Assembly (NCBI RefSeq): GCF_014203125.1
Contig: NZ_JACHIH010000014.1
Coordinates: 50,291-114,290, forward strand
DNA length: 64,000 nucleotides
Direction: 5' to 3'
Source: Rhodopseudomonas rhenobacensis
GTDB lineage: Bacteria > Pseudomonadota > Alphaproteobacteria > Rhizobiales > Xanthobacteraceae
Notes under the pieces: model-generated
Databases searched by the model: none
The model's input: the letters and a program-made list of their open reading frames with translations, nothing else
What the model was told of the DNA's origin: nothing
Position numbers and translations under genes: made by a program
Shown here: positions 9,889 through 18,019 of the stretch, piece after piece
How positions within the stretch are numbered: the stretch's first letter is position 1
How the letters are laid out: every line of letters starts with the position of its first letter

Positions 9889-11094
9889 TCAAACTCGAAG
9901 GTCGCGGGCCCGCGACATGGCACGGACCGACAGCGCGTCGCCGCAAGCCGGGCGCGCCTGCACGACGCGGTTGCGGCCGTGCGCCTTGGCTTCGTAGAGC
10001 GCGTCGTCGGCGCGGGCGAGCAGCGCCTCCGGGGTTTCATCGTCATCCAGCGTGGCGATCCCGACCGACATCGTCACCGCCATGCCCTCGGAGAACGCGC
10101 TCCAATCGAGCGCCGCCACGATCTCGCGCAGCCGCTCCAGGATCGGATAGCCGCCGTCCTGGGTGGTGCCGGGCAGCACCAGCAGAAATTCCTCGCCGCC
10201 GTAGCGGCCGAACCGATCGACCTCGCGGATGTTGGCGAAGATGGTGATCGCGAAGGTCCGCAGCACCTCGTCGCCGGTCGGATGGCCGTAAAGGTCGTTG
10301 ATCCGCTTGAACCAGTCGAGGTCGATCAGCGCGATGGTCAGCGGCATCGCGTCGTCGCGGGCGCGCAGAAGCGCGTCGTCCAGCATCCGCATGATGCAGC
10401 GGCGGTTATAAGCGCCGGTGAGTTCGTCGAGCTCGGCAAGCTCTTCGATCCGCCGGTAGGTGGCCTTCAATTCGACGCCGCGCTTGTAGAGCTTGTCGCG
10501 CAGCGTGGCGGCCAGCACGCCGATATACATGCAGCGCCCGAGCGCCAGCAGGAACACCAGCATGGTGGCGAAGCGCTCCATCGTGCTGCCCATCGGCAGC
10601 GTGATCGGCGGGGCGCTCAACACAAACAGCGCCGTCAGTCCGATCGCCAGCAAGGTCCAGGCGATCGCCGCCTGGCGCGGCGTCGAGCGCAGCGAGCTGA
10701 AGCCGTAGACGACGAACAGCGAGCACAGAAACAGCACGCCGACCTGCGGAAACAGCTCGGCGAAGCTCAGCATGATGACGAGGTTGATGGTGGCTTGCGG
10801 AACCACGCAATAATGATCGCGCAACCGATCGCTGATGCCGAATTCCGACAGCGCCAGGAAGATCGCCACCGTCGCCAATCCGCAGCCCGCGAGCGCCGGG
10901 CCGACGATCGTCGGCACCGTGCCGGCCGCGGCATAGATCAGCAGAATGCCGGCATCGATGACGTAGCTCAGCCCGGCGAGATCGAGCATTCGGCGCCGAT
11001 GCCGGGCGCGTTTGGCCAGAATCGCCGCGGGGCGCACATGGCCTGCGCTGGATACGCCCAGGGAATCTGAGAAGGGTGAAGTGGTGGCGCCCAT
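9889..11094 (-). CDS. Membrane-bound GGDEF diguanylate cyclase
   Basis: The 401-residue protein has six or so membrane helices within residues 37-195 followed by a GGDEF domain. The catalytic motif is GGEEF at residues 299-303. An RxxD inhibitory site (R290 to D293) sits exactly five residues before it, so product feedback by c-di-GMP is expected. Other conserved parts are DELTGAYNRR near residue 223 and DLDWFKRINDLYGHPTGDE near 258. It makes c-di-GMP from two GTP at the inner membrane. The N-terminal sensor has no recognised ligand domain. It is the first gene of a two-gene unit with the DUF2336 protein. Confidence 0.95.
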   Translation of the reverse strand: MGATTSPFSDSLGVSSAGHVRPAAILAKRARHRRRMLDLAGLSYVIDAGILLIYAAAGTVPTIVGPALAGCGLATVAIFLALSEFGISDRLRDHYCVVPQATINLVIMLSFAELFPQVGVLFLCSLFVVYGFSSLRSTPRQAAIAWTLLAIGLTALFVLSAPPITLPMGSTMERFATMLVFLLALGRCMYIGVLAATLRDKLYKRGVELKATYRRIEELAELDELTGAYNRRCIMRMLDDALLRARDDAMPLTIALIDLDWFKRINDLYGHPTGDEVLRTFAITIFANIREVDRFGRYGGEEFLLVLPGTTQDGGYPILERLREIVAALDWSAFSEGMAVTMSVGIATLDDDETPEALLARADDALYEAKAHGRNRVVQARPACGDALSVRAMSRARDLRV

Positions 11095-11551
11095 GGGTCC
11101 GGCCGGCAGATGAGAGGAGGCCTAAGACGCTAAACACAAAGCCTTTAGGTTTGGTATCCTTGCGGCGACCTCGTAAAAATCCTAGGTCACGACTAAGCGT
11201 CTGATCGTGTAGGTATATTCTCTTGCGCCGAGCCGCGAAACGGCGCTCGCGGCAGGCGTCGCGCGGGAGCATTTTACCGTTCGCGATCGAACCTTTTTTG
11301 CGGACCGGCGACAAATCTATGGGACCCCCATTGAGTACCGATGCGACGGTGCCGCATGTCCGCGCTGCGCCTGCTGTGCGAAGCGCTGCGGCCTGCGCAA
11401 CCTCGCTATCGGAGCACCGATGAATGTCTCATCGCGTGTCGCAACGGTCTGGCGGTCGTGGCGACACGATCGAAACGCGCCGCTCGGCGCGTTTCTCACG
11501 ACGTACGACGTCGGCGACCTGCTTCAGGCAGCCGGTGCAGCGAGGCTGGTC
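11095..11551. other. Divergent intergenic region, no gene seen
   Basis: The region separates the diguanylate cyclase from the anti-sigma-like gene. It contains a perfect 9-bp hairpin at 11473-11494 (AAACGCGCC, loop GCTC, GGCGCGTTT), which looks like an attenuator or terminator and argues against starting the downstream gene at 11420. An inverted pair AGACGCT/AGCGTCT lies near 11124 and 11195. No gene is supported. Confidence 0.45.
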
Positions 11552-12223
11552 ATGGTAGCGACGAACAAGAAGATCCAGCATCAGCCAGGCGCGATCGCGG
11601 ACTTGTTGCCCTGGCATGCCGCCGGCACGCTTGATGCGTCGGATGCCAGGGCCGTCGAGGCGGCCTTGGCGAGCGATCCCGAACTGGCGAAACAATTCGC
11701 CGCGATCCGCGACGAATCCGCCGCGATCATCCACCTCGATGAAAGTCTCGGCGCGCCGTCGCGGCGGGCCATGGACAAGCTATTCGCGGCGATCGATGCC
11801 GAGCCGTCGCCGCAGGCCGCGCCACGCGCGACGTGGAGCGAACTACTCACCCGGTCGCCGCGCTTGATTGCCGGCGCCGCGTTGGCGGCCGCCTTGGCGC
11901 TGTTGGTGCAGGCCGGCATCATCGGCGCTTTGGCGCTCCGCCCGCAGCCGGTCCGTGCCGATCAGGCCGCCGCGCTCGACCGTGACGCCGCCGCGCAGGC
12001 GCTGGTGCGGTTCACGCCGGCGGCGCGGGTCGACGAGATCGGCGCATTGCTCGAGAGCTATCGGGCAAGGATCGTGGACGGCAGCCGAGGCGGGGTGTTT
12101 CGGCTGCAGTTCGACCGGGCGATGCCGCCGTCCGAGCTCGACGATCTCATGACCCGGATGCAGGCCGAGCCCACCGTCAGCCTGGCGGTTGCGGCGCCGG
12201 AAATCCGGAGCCCGACGCGGTAA
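11552..12223 (+). CDS. Anti-sigma factor-like single-pass membrane protein
   Basis: The chosen ATG at 11552 (MVATNKKIQHQPG) has AGG nine bases upstream and excludes a hairpin at 11473. The 223-residue protein starts with IADLLPWHAAGTLDASDARAVEAAL, the helical pattern of anti-sigma domains (ZAS/RskA type), but the zinc HxxxCxxC is absent. A membrane helix follows (LIAGAALAAALALLVQAGII), then a periplasmic domain ending in VSLAVAAPEI. Normally such a gene follows an ECF sigma gene, yet none is adjacent; the nearest is at 7550 with its own NrsF partner. The function as an anti-sigma factor is inferred from layout only. Confidence 0.6.
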   Translation: MVATNKKIQHQPGAIADLLPWHAAGTLDASDARAVEAALASDPELAKQFAAIRDESAAIIHLDESLGAPSRRAMDKLFAAIDAEPSPQAAPRATWSELLTRSPRLIAGAALAAALALLVQAGIIGALALRPQPVRADQAAALDRDAAAQALVRFTPAARVDEIGALLESYRARIVDGSRGGVFRLQFDRAMPPSELDDLMTRMQAEPTVSLAVAAPEIRSPTR

Positions 12224-12271
12224 AAAACGCCGAGGCTTTGAACGTTTGCCTCCGCCGCCGCGACCAAAAGA

Positions 12272-12383
12272 GGTGGGAGCGGCCATCCCTCCCAACCAGC
12301 CATATCTGGTGCGAGCGCCCATCCACCCAGCGCCAATATGGCTTGACCCGCCCGGTTGTCCCCCCGGGCGGGTCTTTCGTTTT
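12272..12383 (+). ncRNA. Candidate structured RNA ending in a strong terminator
   Basis: Three successive hairpins are visible. The first pairs GGTGGGAG (12272) with CTCCC-A-ACC (to 12297). The second pairs AGCCATAT (12298-12305) with ATATGGCT (12336-12343). The third is the terminator at 12345-12374. The first two hairpins are more structure than a simple terminator needs. It may be an independent small RNA or a structured 3' end of the anti-sigma mRNA. No clear promoter is seen and no RNA family is recognised. Confidence 0.4.
12345..12383 (+). terminator. Rho-independent terminator
   Basis: A perfect 11-bp stem pairs GACCCGCCCGG (12345-12355) with CCGGGCGGGTC (12364-12374), followed by the T-rich tract TTTCGTTTT. 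It ends transcription of the anti-sigma-like gene or of the RNA candidate overlapping it. Confidence 0.9.
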
Positions 12384-12580
12384 CCGACCTCCCGCAACTG
12401 CAAAGCCGCCAAGCCGCCCCCCGGAGCTGCCCGGAACCGGGTCGAAGCTGTGGCTTCGACGGCCTCGGAATACCAACAAGATCGACACGGTAAACTTTTG
12501 TTAACAATACTACCGATAATGTGAGTCGATTCGTCCGGTTGCGTCAGCGTCCAGCTTCAAATCCATTGGACTCGCCTTTC

Positions 12581-13063
12581 ATGAACGAGCAATCGGACGT
12601 TATCCGCGGCCGCGCTGTGGTGGAGCGCTGGTGCATTTTGGCCGAACAGCGGCTGGAATACCTCACGGAACTGTTCGAGACCGGGCGCTGGCGGCGCTAT
12701 CACACCGAACTGGATTTCCTGGACAACATCCAGGAGGCCAAATCGGCGGTGCAGACCTGGCGCGGGCTGTTGACCCGCGAAGCCACCCCGAACAATCAGC
12801 CGGTCGACCTGTCCTGGCTCGGCGTCAATCCGAAACTGCAGCCGCGCCTGACCGCGCTGCCGCGCGAGGCGCCCGCCGCCTGGACCGCGCCGACGCGCCC
12901 CGTCACGGTGCAACATGCCCCGCCGGTGGTGCCCGTCGAGCCGGCCGAGCCGGTGGCGGCGGCGCCGCAGGACGACGACGCGGCGGAGCCGGTCTCCTGG
13001 GAGCGGCAGCTCGACCTCGTGGTGATGCAGCAGCGCTACCCCTTGTTGCGGCCGTCGCTTTAA
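12581..13063 (+). CDS. TIGR03809 family protein
   Basis: From the ATG at 12581 (MNEQSDVIRGRAVVERW) the protein has 160 residues. The conserved core ERWCILAEQRLEYLTELFE followed by GRWRRYHTELDFLDNIQEAK is the pattern I associate with TIGR03809, a family confined to Bradyrhizobium-like bacteria. The C-terminal half is Pro/Ala-rich and ends in QLDLVVMQQRYPLLRPSL. It has no signal peptide or membrane helix. It converges tail-to-tail with a TIGR03808 gene, and the consecutive family numbers fit such a recurring pair. The biochemical role is unknown. An upstream start at 12521 is possible but less likely. Confidence 0.75.
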   Translation: MNEQSDVIRGRAVVERWCILAEQRLEYLTELFETGRWRRYHTELDFLDNIQEAKSAVQTWRGLLTREATPNNQPVDLSWLGVNPKLQPRLTALPREAPAAWTAPTRPVTVQHAPPVVPVEPAEPVAAAPQDDDAAEPVSWERQLDLVVMQQRYPLLRPSL

Positions 13064-14425
13064 TTATCGCGCCGCATTGCTGCCGAGCACCACCTGGCTG
13101 AACTTGGCGGCGCCGGGCAACGCCAGATCCGGCGTCACCGGCCGCGCATGATCGAGCCCGACCACCGCGCCGCGCGGGGTGTCCGAGATCACATTGTTGC
13201 CGACCAGCGCCGTGCCGGCGCCTGACGCCACCGACACCCCGATGCCGACGAAGGCGTTGCGGATCACATTGCCGGTGATGGCGACGTCGCGCAGATATTG
13301 GCCCCAGCCGGCGACGATGCCGAACGACGGCGCGTTCTCGATCACGTTGCCGGTCACCGCGGTATCGGCCTCGACATAGATGCCGATGCCGGCGTCGTCG
13401 TCCGGTGCGGTGCCGATCGGCCGCTTCGGCTTGAGGTTGCGGATCAGATTGCCCTGCACCACGCTGAGCCGGCCGCCTTCGTTGAAATTGCACACCGAGA
13501 CGCCGACCGCGGCGCCGTCCACGGTGTTGCCCGCGATCACCGCGCCCTCGAAGGCGAACTCCGAATACAGCGCCACCTCGCGAACGCTGCTGACGCTGTT
13601 GCCGGTGATCTGGATGTTGGAGGCGGAATTGCCGCGCACCGCGGAGTAATCGCAATTCCGGATCCGGTTGCCGCGCACGATGACGTTGCCGGCGCGAAAC
13701 GCGTTGATGGCGTTGCCGTATTGTCCGGAGCCGCCGGGCCCGGCCTTGATGTCTTCGATGCGATTGTCGAGCACTTGGGTGCCGTCGTCGCCGATCGCGC
13801 TGCGCAGGATTTCGATGCCGTTGTCGTTGGTGCCCAGAATGCTGTTGCGCGCCACGATCAGGCCCTGGGCGTCGAACGAGACGATGCCGGTGGTGGCGAT
13901 GTTGCCGAAGCTGTTGTCGCTGACGTCGCCGGCGATGTTGTCCAGCCAGATGCCGTTGCCGCCGGAATTGGCGATGGTGCATTGCGCGATGCGGAGTTCG
14001 CGGCCCTGCTGGCAATGCACCAGGCCGCGGCGCTGCGGCAGCTTGATCTGCGCGCCGTCGAGGGTGAGGCCGCTCAGTTCGATGGCGTTGCCGCCCTGGC
14101 TTTCGAACAGCGATCGCCCGCCGTTGAACAACAGCCGGGTGGCGCCGCGCACGCCGATCAGTTGCGCGCCGTTCGGCAGGCTCAACGGGCCGCTGCGATA
14201 GACCCCCGGCGGCAGCGCCAGCGGAGTCTGCGCCCGCGCCGCATCGTCGATCGCGCGCTGCAGCGCTTTGGTCTGATCGTCGGGGCTGTTCGGCCGAACG
14301 CCGTATTGGCTGGCGTCGCGCCCGAGGGTCGCGGTGAGCGGCGCCGCGCCGGCCGGGCGCGGCAGCGCGCCCGCAACGCAGCAGGCGGCGGCGCCGGTGA
14401 GCAGCTGGCGGCGATCGACGGCCAT
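13064..14425 (-). CDS. TIGR03808 family Tat-exported right-handed beta-helix protein
   Basis: The 453-residue protein starts with a twin-arginine signal (DRRQLLTGAAACC, then an AGA-type cleavage region). A pectate-lyase-like right-handed beta-helix follows, with many repeated coils of the type NxIxNx (for example AVTGNVIENAPSFGIVAGW, VAITGNVIRNAFVGIGVSV). A typical N-terminal cap motif, ALQRAIDDAARAQTPLALPPG, lies near residue 55. Such folds usually bind or cut polysaccharide, but no catalytic residues can be assigned. It is convergent with the TIGR03809 gene and probably acts in the periplasm or outside the cell. Confidence 0.85.
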   Translation of the reverse strand: MAVDRRQLLTGAAACCVAGALPRPAGAAPLTATLGRDASQYGVRPNSPDDQTKALQRAIDDAARAQTPLALPPGVYRSGPLSLPNGAQLIGVRGATRLLFNGGRSLFESQGGNAIELSGLTLDGAQIKLPQRRGLVHCQQGRELRIAQCTIANSGGNGIWLDNIAGDVSDNSFGNIATTGIVSFDAQGLIVARNSILGTNDNGIEILRSAIGDDGTQVLDNRIEDIKAGPGGSGQYGNAINAFRAGNVIVRGNRIRNCDYSAVRGNSASNIQITGNSVSSVREVALYSEFAFEGAVIAGNTVDGAAVGVSVCNFNEGGRLSVVQGNLIRNLKPKRPIGTAPDDDAGIGIYVEADTAVTGNVIENAPSFGIVAGWGQYLRDVAITGNVIRNAFVGIGVSVASGAGTALVGNNVISDTPRGAVVGLDHARPVTPDLALPGAAKFSQVVLGSNAAR

Positions 14426-14530
14426 GGCGACACTCCACGTCGATGAAGTCGCCGAGCTTGCCGGGCCGCGCGCGGTTACGCGAGAGGGCGCGGCGGGATG
14501 TTTGCCGCCAGGGTTAATGACGGCGACGGC

Positions 14531-14785
14531 TTAGGAGCCGCTCGCCAGCTGGAAGTCGCGCTGCTCGCGCGCTTCGCATTCGTTCTTTTCGGGATTTTCG
14601 CCGGGGTCCGGCTCGCATTCGCGGATCTCGTAGCCGACATCCAGCACCCGCCGCGGCGTCGGCGTGTTGTCCTTGGGTTCGACGTCAACCACCAGCCCGC
14701 TCTCCTTGGCGTGTTTCCACACATTGGCCTCGGTCGGGTAGGTCTTGCTCACCTTGGCGTCGTCGCAGAACAGCGCGTATGGCAT
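14531..14785 (-). CDS. Conserved hypothetical protein, 84 residues
   Basis: The start at 14785 (MPYALFCDDAKVSKTYPTE) follows a good GGAGG site by seven bases. The small acidic soluble protein contains VWKHAKESGLVVDVEPKDN and a C-terminal stretch rich in Glu and Cys (YEIRECEPDPGENPEKNEC). There is no signal peptide, membrane helix or recognised domain. Its strand and spacing would allow co-transcription with the upstream pyroglutamyl peptidase gene, but 60 bases lie between them and no functional link is evident. Confidence 0.6.
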   Translation of the reverse strand: MPYALFCDDAKVSKTYPTEANVWKHAKESGLVVDVEPKDNTPTPRRVLDVGYEIRECEPDPGENPEKNECEAREQRDFQLASGS

Positions 14786-14845
14786 GGCAACCTCCGGACA
14801 GGCCAACGCCGCAAGCCGCGGCAGGTTTCCTCGGCGTGCCGAAAG

Positions 14846-15505
14846 TCAGCGGGGGAGGGACAGCCGGGCGCGGCGGGCCTGCGCCAGCAGTTCCATTAGC
14901 ACGGCTTCGCCGGCGTCAACCAACTGCTCGGCGGAGATGTGGCCTGCGCCTTGCTCATGGGCCGCGCCGGGACGCGCCACCAGCGGCACATGCACGAAAG
15001 CGGCGAGCCGCGGGCCATGAGTGCGGTCGGTAGCCTCCAGCGCGCGCCAACACAGATAGTTGCAGAGGTAGCGCCCGGCGTCGCGCGACCCCCGCGCGTC
15101 GAGGCCGGTGCCGCGCGCGGCGTGCAGCAGTTTTCCGGTATGCGGCCCGAACCGGCGCGCATCGGCGCCGGGCACGATCGCGGCGCTGCGGACCCGGGCA
15201 TGCGCGGCGTCCGGCCACAGCATGGTGACGGCATTGCGGGCGCGGCTCTCGATCCGCAGATACGGCGTGCGGGCGGCGAGCCCGAACATCAGCAGCGTGT
15301 CCGGGCGGTGGCTGGCGATCAGTTGCGGCAGCTCGCGGTCGACCGCGGCGTAGCTCACCGGGAAGACGTGGCCGATCAGTTCGACCTCGGCGAGCGCGGG
15401 GCGGCGCAGCCTGGTGAGCCGCGCCACCAGCGAAGGCGTCGGATTATACGGCGCGCCCGGGAACGGGCCAAAGCCGGTGATCAGGATGCGCAGCGGAGCG
15501 GTCAT
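14846..15505 (-). CDS. pcp: Pyroglutamyl-peptidase I (peptidase family C15)
   Basis: The 219-residue protein has the expected length and the complete catalytic triad of cytosolic pyroglutamyl peptidases. The residues are E86 in LRIESRARN, C148 in GRYLCNYLCW and H172 in FVHVPL. The N-terminal substrate loop ITGFGPFPGAPYNPT is also conserved. It removes N-terminal pyroglutamate from peptides. No peptide transporter or amidase neighbours it. A strong inverted repeat lies upstream, where a promoter would be expected. Confidence 0.93.
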   Translation of the reverse strand: MTAPLRILITGFGPFPGAPYNPTPSLVARLTRLRRPALAEVELIGHVFPVSYAAVDRELPQLIASHRPDTLLMFGLAARTPYLRIESRARNAVTMLWPDAAHARVRSAAIVPGADARRFGPHTGKLLHAARGTGLDARGSRDAGRYLCNYLCWRALEATDRTHGPRLAAFVHVPLVARPGAAHEQGAGHISAEQLVDAGEAVLMELLAQARRARLSLPR

Positions 15506-15548
15506 CGGGGTTCGCTCATGTGTTAGTCGGGTGCGGGCCTCTCCGCGG

Positions 15549-15667
15549 GTCGTCCCTGCGCACGCAGGGACCCATCACCCCTGGGGTCGAAGGTGAAGAA
15601 AAGTTTCTCGCCACAATGCAACAACGCAACTCCGCGCCGTATGGGTCCCTGCGTGCGCAGGGACGAC
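15549..15667. repeat. Large inverted repeat with palindromic arms
   Basis: Each arm holds a near-perfect palindrome: GTCCCTGCGCACGCAGGGAC at 15552-15571 and GTCCCTGCGTGCGCAGGGAC at 15645-15664. The arms with their flanks are inverted copies of each other over about 27 bases, around a 65-base loop. It lies upstream of pcp. Confidence 0.8.
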
Positions 15668-15690
15668 TCGTTGAAGCGCAACCCTCGCGG

Positions 15691-15740
15691 CCTCATGGTT
15701 CGAGACGCCGCGCGAAGCCGCGCGGCTCCTCACCATGAGG
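15691..15740. repeat. Hairpin-forming inverted repeat
   Basis: Arms CCTCATGGT (15691-15699) and ACCATGAGG (15732-15740) flank a second stem CCGCGCG/CGCGCGG-like core. It lies 23 bases after the larger inverted repeat and downstream of meaB. It could act as a transcription barrier between the two genes. Confidence 0.6.
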
Positions 15741-15779
15741 GCGCTTTTTGAAGGGCGCTTTTTACGCTGCCGCACATGG

Positions 15780-16781
15780 TCACGTCAGTAGCTCCGCGAT
15801 CTGATCGGCGCCGAGCGCAGGCGTGATCTGGCCCTCGGCGACCGCGGCCTCGGTGCTGCGAACCTTGGCGCGGATCGCCGGATCGGCGCGCAGCCGCGCC
15901 TGCCAGCGATCCTCCAGCATGGTCCACATCCACTTCACCTGCTGCTCGCGGCGGCGCGCGGCGAATTCGCCGGACGCCTGCATCGCATCGCGATGATCGA
16001 CCACCTTCTGCCACAGCTCTTCGATGCCGAGGCCGGCGATCGCCGAATAGGTCACCACCGGCACCTGCCAATGCGCCGAGCGCGGCGTGAGGATATGCAG
16101 CGCGCCGCGATATTCCGCGGCGGCGAGATTGGCGCGCTTGAGGTTATCGCCGTCGGCCTTGTTGATCGCGATCATGTCGGCGAGCTCGACGAGACCCTTC
16201 TTGATGCCCTGCAACTCGTCGCCGGCGCCGGGCAGCATCAGGGCCAGAAAGAAATCGGTCATGTCGCACACCGCGGTCTCGGACTGGCCGATGCCGACGG
16301 TCTCCACCAGCACCACGTCGAAGCCCGCCGCCTCGCACAACAGCATCGCCTCGCGGGTCTTGGCGGCGACGCCGCCGAGCGTGCCGGCGGCCGGCGAGGG
16401 CCGGATGAAGGCGCGATCGGTCGCCGACAGCTGCGCCATCCTGGTCTTGTCGCCGAGGATCGAGCCGCCGGAGCGCGCCGAGGTCGGATCGACCGCCAGC
16501 ACCGCGACCTTGTGGCCGCGCCCGACCAGCGCCATGCCGAGCGCCTCGATGGTGGTCGATTTGCCGACCCCGGGCGAGCCGGTGATGCCGACCCGCAGCG
16601 CCCGGCCGGTGAACGGCAACAGCGCCTGCACCAGCTTGCGGGCTTCGGCCTGGTGATCGGCGCGGCGGCTTTCGATCAGCGTGATGGCGCGCGCCAGCGC
16701 CGCGCGATTGCCGGCGCGGACTTCGCTCGCCAGCGTCGCGGTGTCGAGCGACCGCGCGGTCGTCTTTGCAGCCATCATCAT
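15780..16781 (-). CDS. meaB: Methylmalonyl-CoA mutase-associated GTPase MeaB
   Basis: Three in-frame ATGs at 16781-16775 follow a GAAGG site; using the first gives 333 residues. A P-loop (GITGSPGVGKST) near residue 54, the switch segment LVETVGIGQSE and the base-recognition motif NKADGDN mark it as a G3E GTPase of the MeaB/ArgK type. It guards and reloads adenosylcobalamin in methylmalonyl-CoA mutase. The mutase subunit genes lie on the same strand only 2.3 kb upstream, separated by a DUF3298 gene and two toxin-antitoxin pairs. An older annotation as LAO/AO transport ATPase is obsolete. Confidence 0.95.
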   Translation of the reverse strand: MMMAAKTTARSLDTATLASEVRAGNRAALARAITLIESRRADHQAEARKLVQALLPFTGRALRVGITGSPGVGKSTTIEALGMALVGRGHKVAVLAVDPTSARSGGSILGDKTRMAQLSATDRAFIRPSPAAGTLGGVAAKTREAMLLCEAAGFDVVLVETVGIGQSETAVCDMTDFFLALMLPGAGDELQGIKKGLVELADMIAINKADGDNLKRANLAAAEYRGALHILTPRSAHWQVPVVTYSAIAGLGIEELWQKVVDHRDAMQASGEFAARRREQQVKWMWTMLEDRWQARLRADPAIRAKVRSTEAAVAEGQITPALGADQIAELLT

Positions 16782-16854
16782 CGCCTTCGGGGGGGCTAGC
16801 GGGAGAATCAATGCGCGAGCATCGGAGTGAGTGTCGGACGATGGCCGCGCGGCA

Positions 16855-17628
16855 TCAATCCTCGTCGCTGCGCGGCCGGGCGCCGCCGAAGATCGCGACG
16901 CCTTCCGGGGTGAGATACGGCTTCAGCTTATCCCACGCGACGAAGCCGACATAGTCGCCCTCGGCGTGCGGGCCGATCGCGTCCGGCGGATAGTGGAAGG
17001 TCAGGCCGGAACTCTTGCCGGGCTCGGTGGAGGGCGCCAGCGTCACCGCGCCGATCTTGGTCAGTTTCGGCTCGATCGGCTTGGCCCAGTGGGCATCGGC
17101 GTCGGCGGGAATGTCGCGCTTCAGTTTCTCGGTTTTCAGCGCCGCGACCACCGCCTGGCGCAGCGCCGTCATGGTCGGGCCGCCGTCGGCGGTCTCGGTG
17201 AAGAACGGCCGGATGCTGATCCGCTTCGCCGCGGTCTTGTCCCACAGGATGGTATCGACATCGGCGTTCGGATGCACACCGCCGGTGTTGGTGTAATCGG
17301 TGCGGACGATGCTGATGTAGCGGTCGTGCACCAGCGAGCGGACGTCGTATTTGCGCTCCACCGTCCAGGCGCCGTCGCGGAACATGTCCGGCGTCTGCTT
17401 GCGCTCGCGGTCGGCGTCGGCGCGGTACTTCTCCGCCCATCGCTTGCCCTCGGCGAGACAATCGGCGGCCAGCGCCGGATCGGCCTTGATCGGCCCATCG
17501 AGCAGCACGGTGGCCTCGATCGATTTGTTGGCGATCGCGAAATCCGGCTTGGCGTCCTCGGCGAATGCGGGGGTGAGCAAAGCCAGGGCGGCGAAAGCGA
17601 CCAGCGAGCCGCGGAGGAAGGAGATCAT
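16855..17628 (-). CDS. Exported DUF3298/RsiV-like protein
   Basis: The start at 17628 (MISFLRGSLVAFAALALL) follows a GGAGGAAGGAG site and gives 257 residues with a signal peptide cleaved near AFAED. The mature part resembles the DUF4163-DUF3298 architecture of RsiV/YdaN-type periplasmic domains, with RYISIVRTDYTNTGGVHPN near the middle and a final FVAWDKLKPYLTPEGVAIF. Related domains bind lysozyme in RsiV, but that role is only a family analogy. No sigma factor or transmembrane anchor is attached, so an anti-sigma role is unlikely. It is on the same strand as meaB. Confidence 0.75.
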   Translation of the reverse strand: MISFLRGSLVAFAALALLTPAFAEDAKPDFAIANKSIEATVLLDGPIKADPALAADCLAEGKRWAEKYRADADRERKQTPDMFRDGAWTVERKYDVRSLVHDRYISIVRTDYTNTGGVHPNADVDTILWDKTAAKRISIRPFFTETADGGPTMTALRQAVVAALKTEKLKRDIPADADAHWAKPIEPKLTKIGAVTLAPSTEPGKSSGLTFHYPPDAIGPHAEGDYVGFVAWDKLKPYLTPEGVAIFGGARPRSDED

Positions 17629-17674
17629 GTCAGTCGGCCTTCGATGGAAGGAAGTGGGGGAGATATGCATGATG

Positions 17675-18019
17675 CTATCCGCCAGACGTCGCCATGCGCC
17701 GTTCGACGAACGACTTCAAAGGCGGCAGGTGATTGTGGATGATATTCCAAACCGCTTCGGCCTCGGTGGAGCGATAAGCGTGCCGCAAGATATTTCCAAA
17801 GTCGATCATGCCCTGCCAGTTGATGTCCGGCGCGTCCAGCTTGATGGCCTCCGGAAGCCGCCGGGAAGCCTCGCAAATGATCTCCAGATAGCGCTCGATG
17901 GCCATGCGCAGCAATTCGTCATCGGCGAATTGATCGAGGGTCAGACCTGCCAAGAGCGCCTCGATCTTCGCGGTCGTTCGAAGAATATCCTGCAGCCGGT
18001 CTTCCACCGAGGGCGGCAT
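17675..18019 (-). CDS. HepT-like (DUF86) putative ribonuclease toxin
   Basis: The start at 18019 (MPPSVEDRLQDILRTTAKI) shares its A with the stop of the upstream nucleotidyltransferase gene (TGATG), giving a 114-residue protein. Helices and the C-terminal motif NILRHAYRSTEAEAVWNII match HepT/DUF86 proteins. In classic HepT the RNase motif is R-x4-H-x-Y; here H and Y are present but the Arg position is Gly (GNILRHAY). That Gly variant is common in one DUF86 subgroup, so activity is uncertain. The partner is the MntA-like enzyme encoded just before it, which in known systems AMPylates the toxin tyrosine. Confidence 0.83.
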   Translation of the reverse strand: MPPSVEDRLQDILRTTAKIEALLAGLTLDQFADDELLRMAIERYLEIICEASRRLPEAIKLDAPDINWQGMIDFGNILRHAYRSTEAEAVWNIIHNHLPPLKSFVERRMATSGG

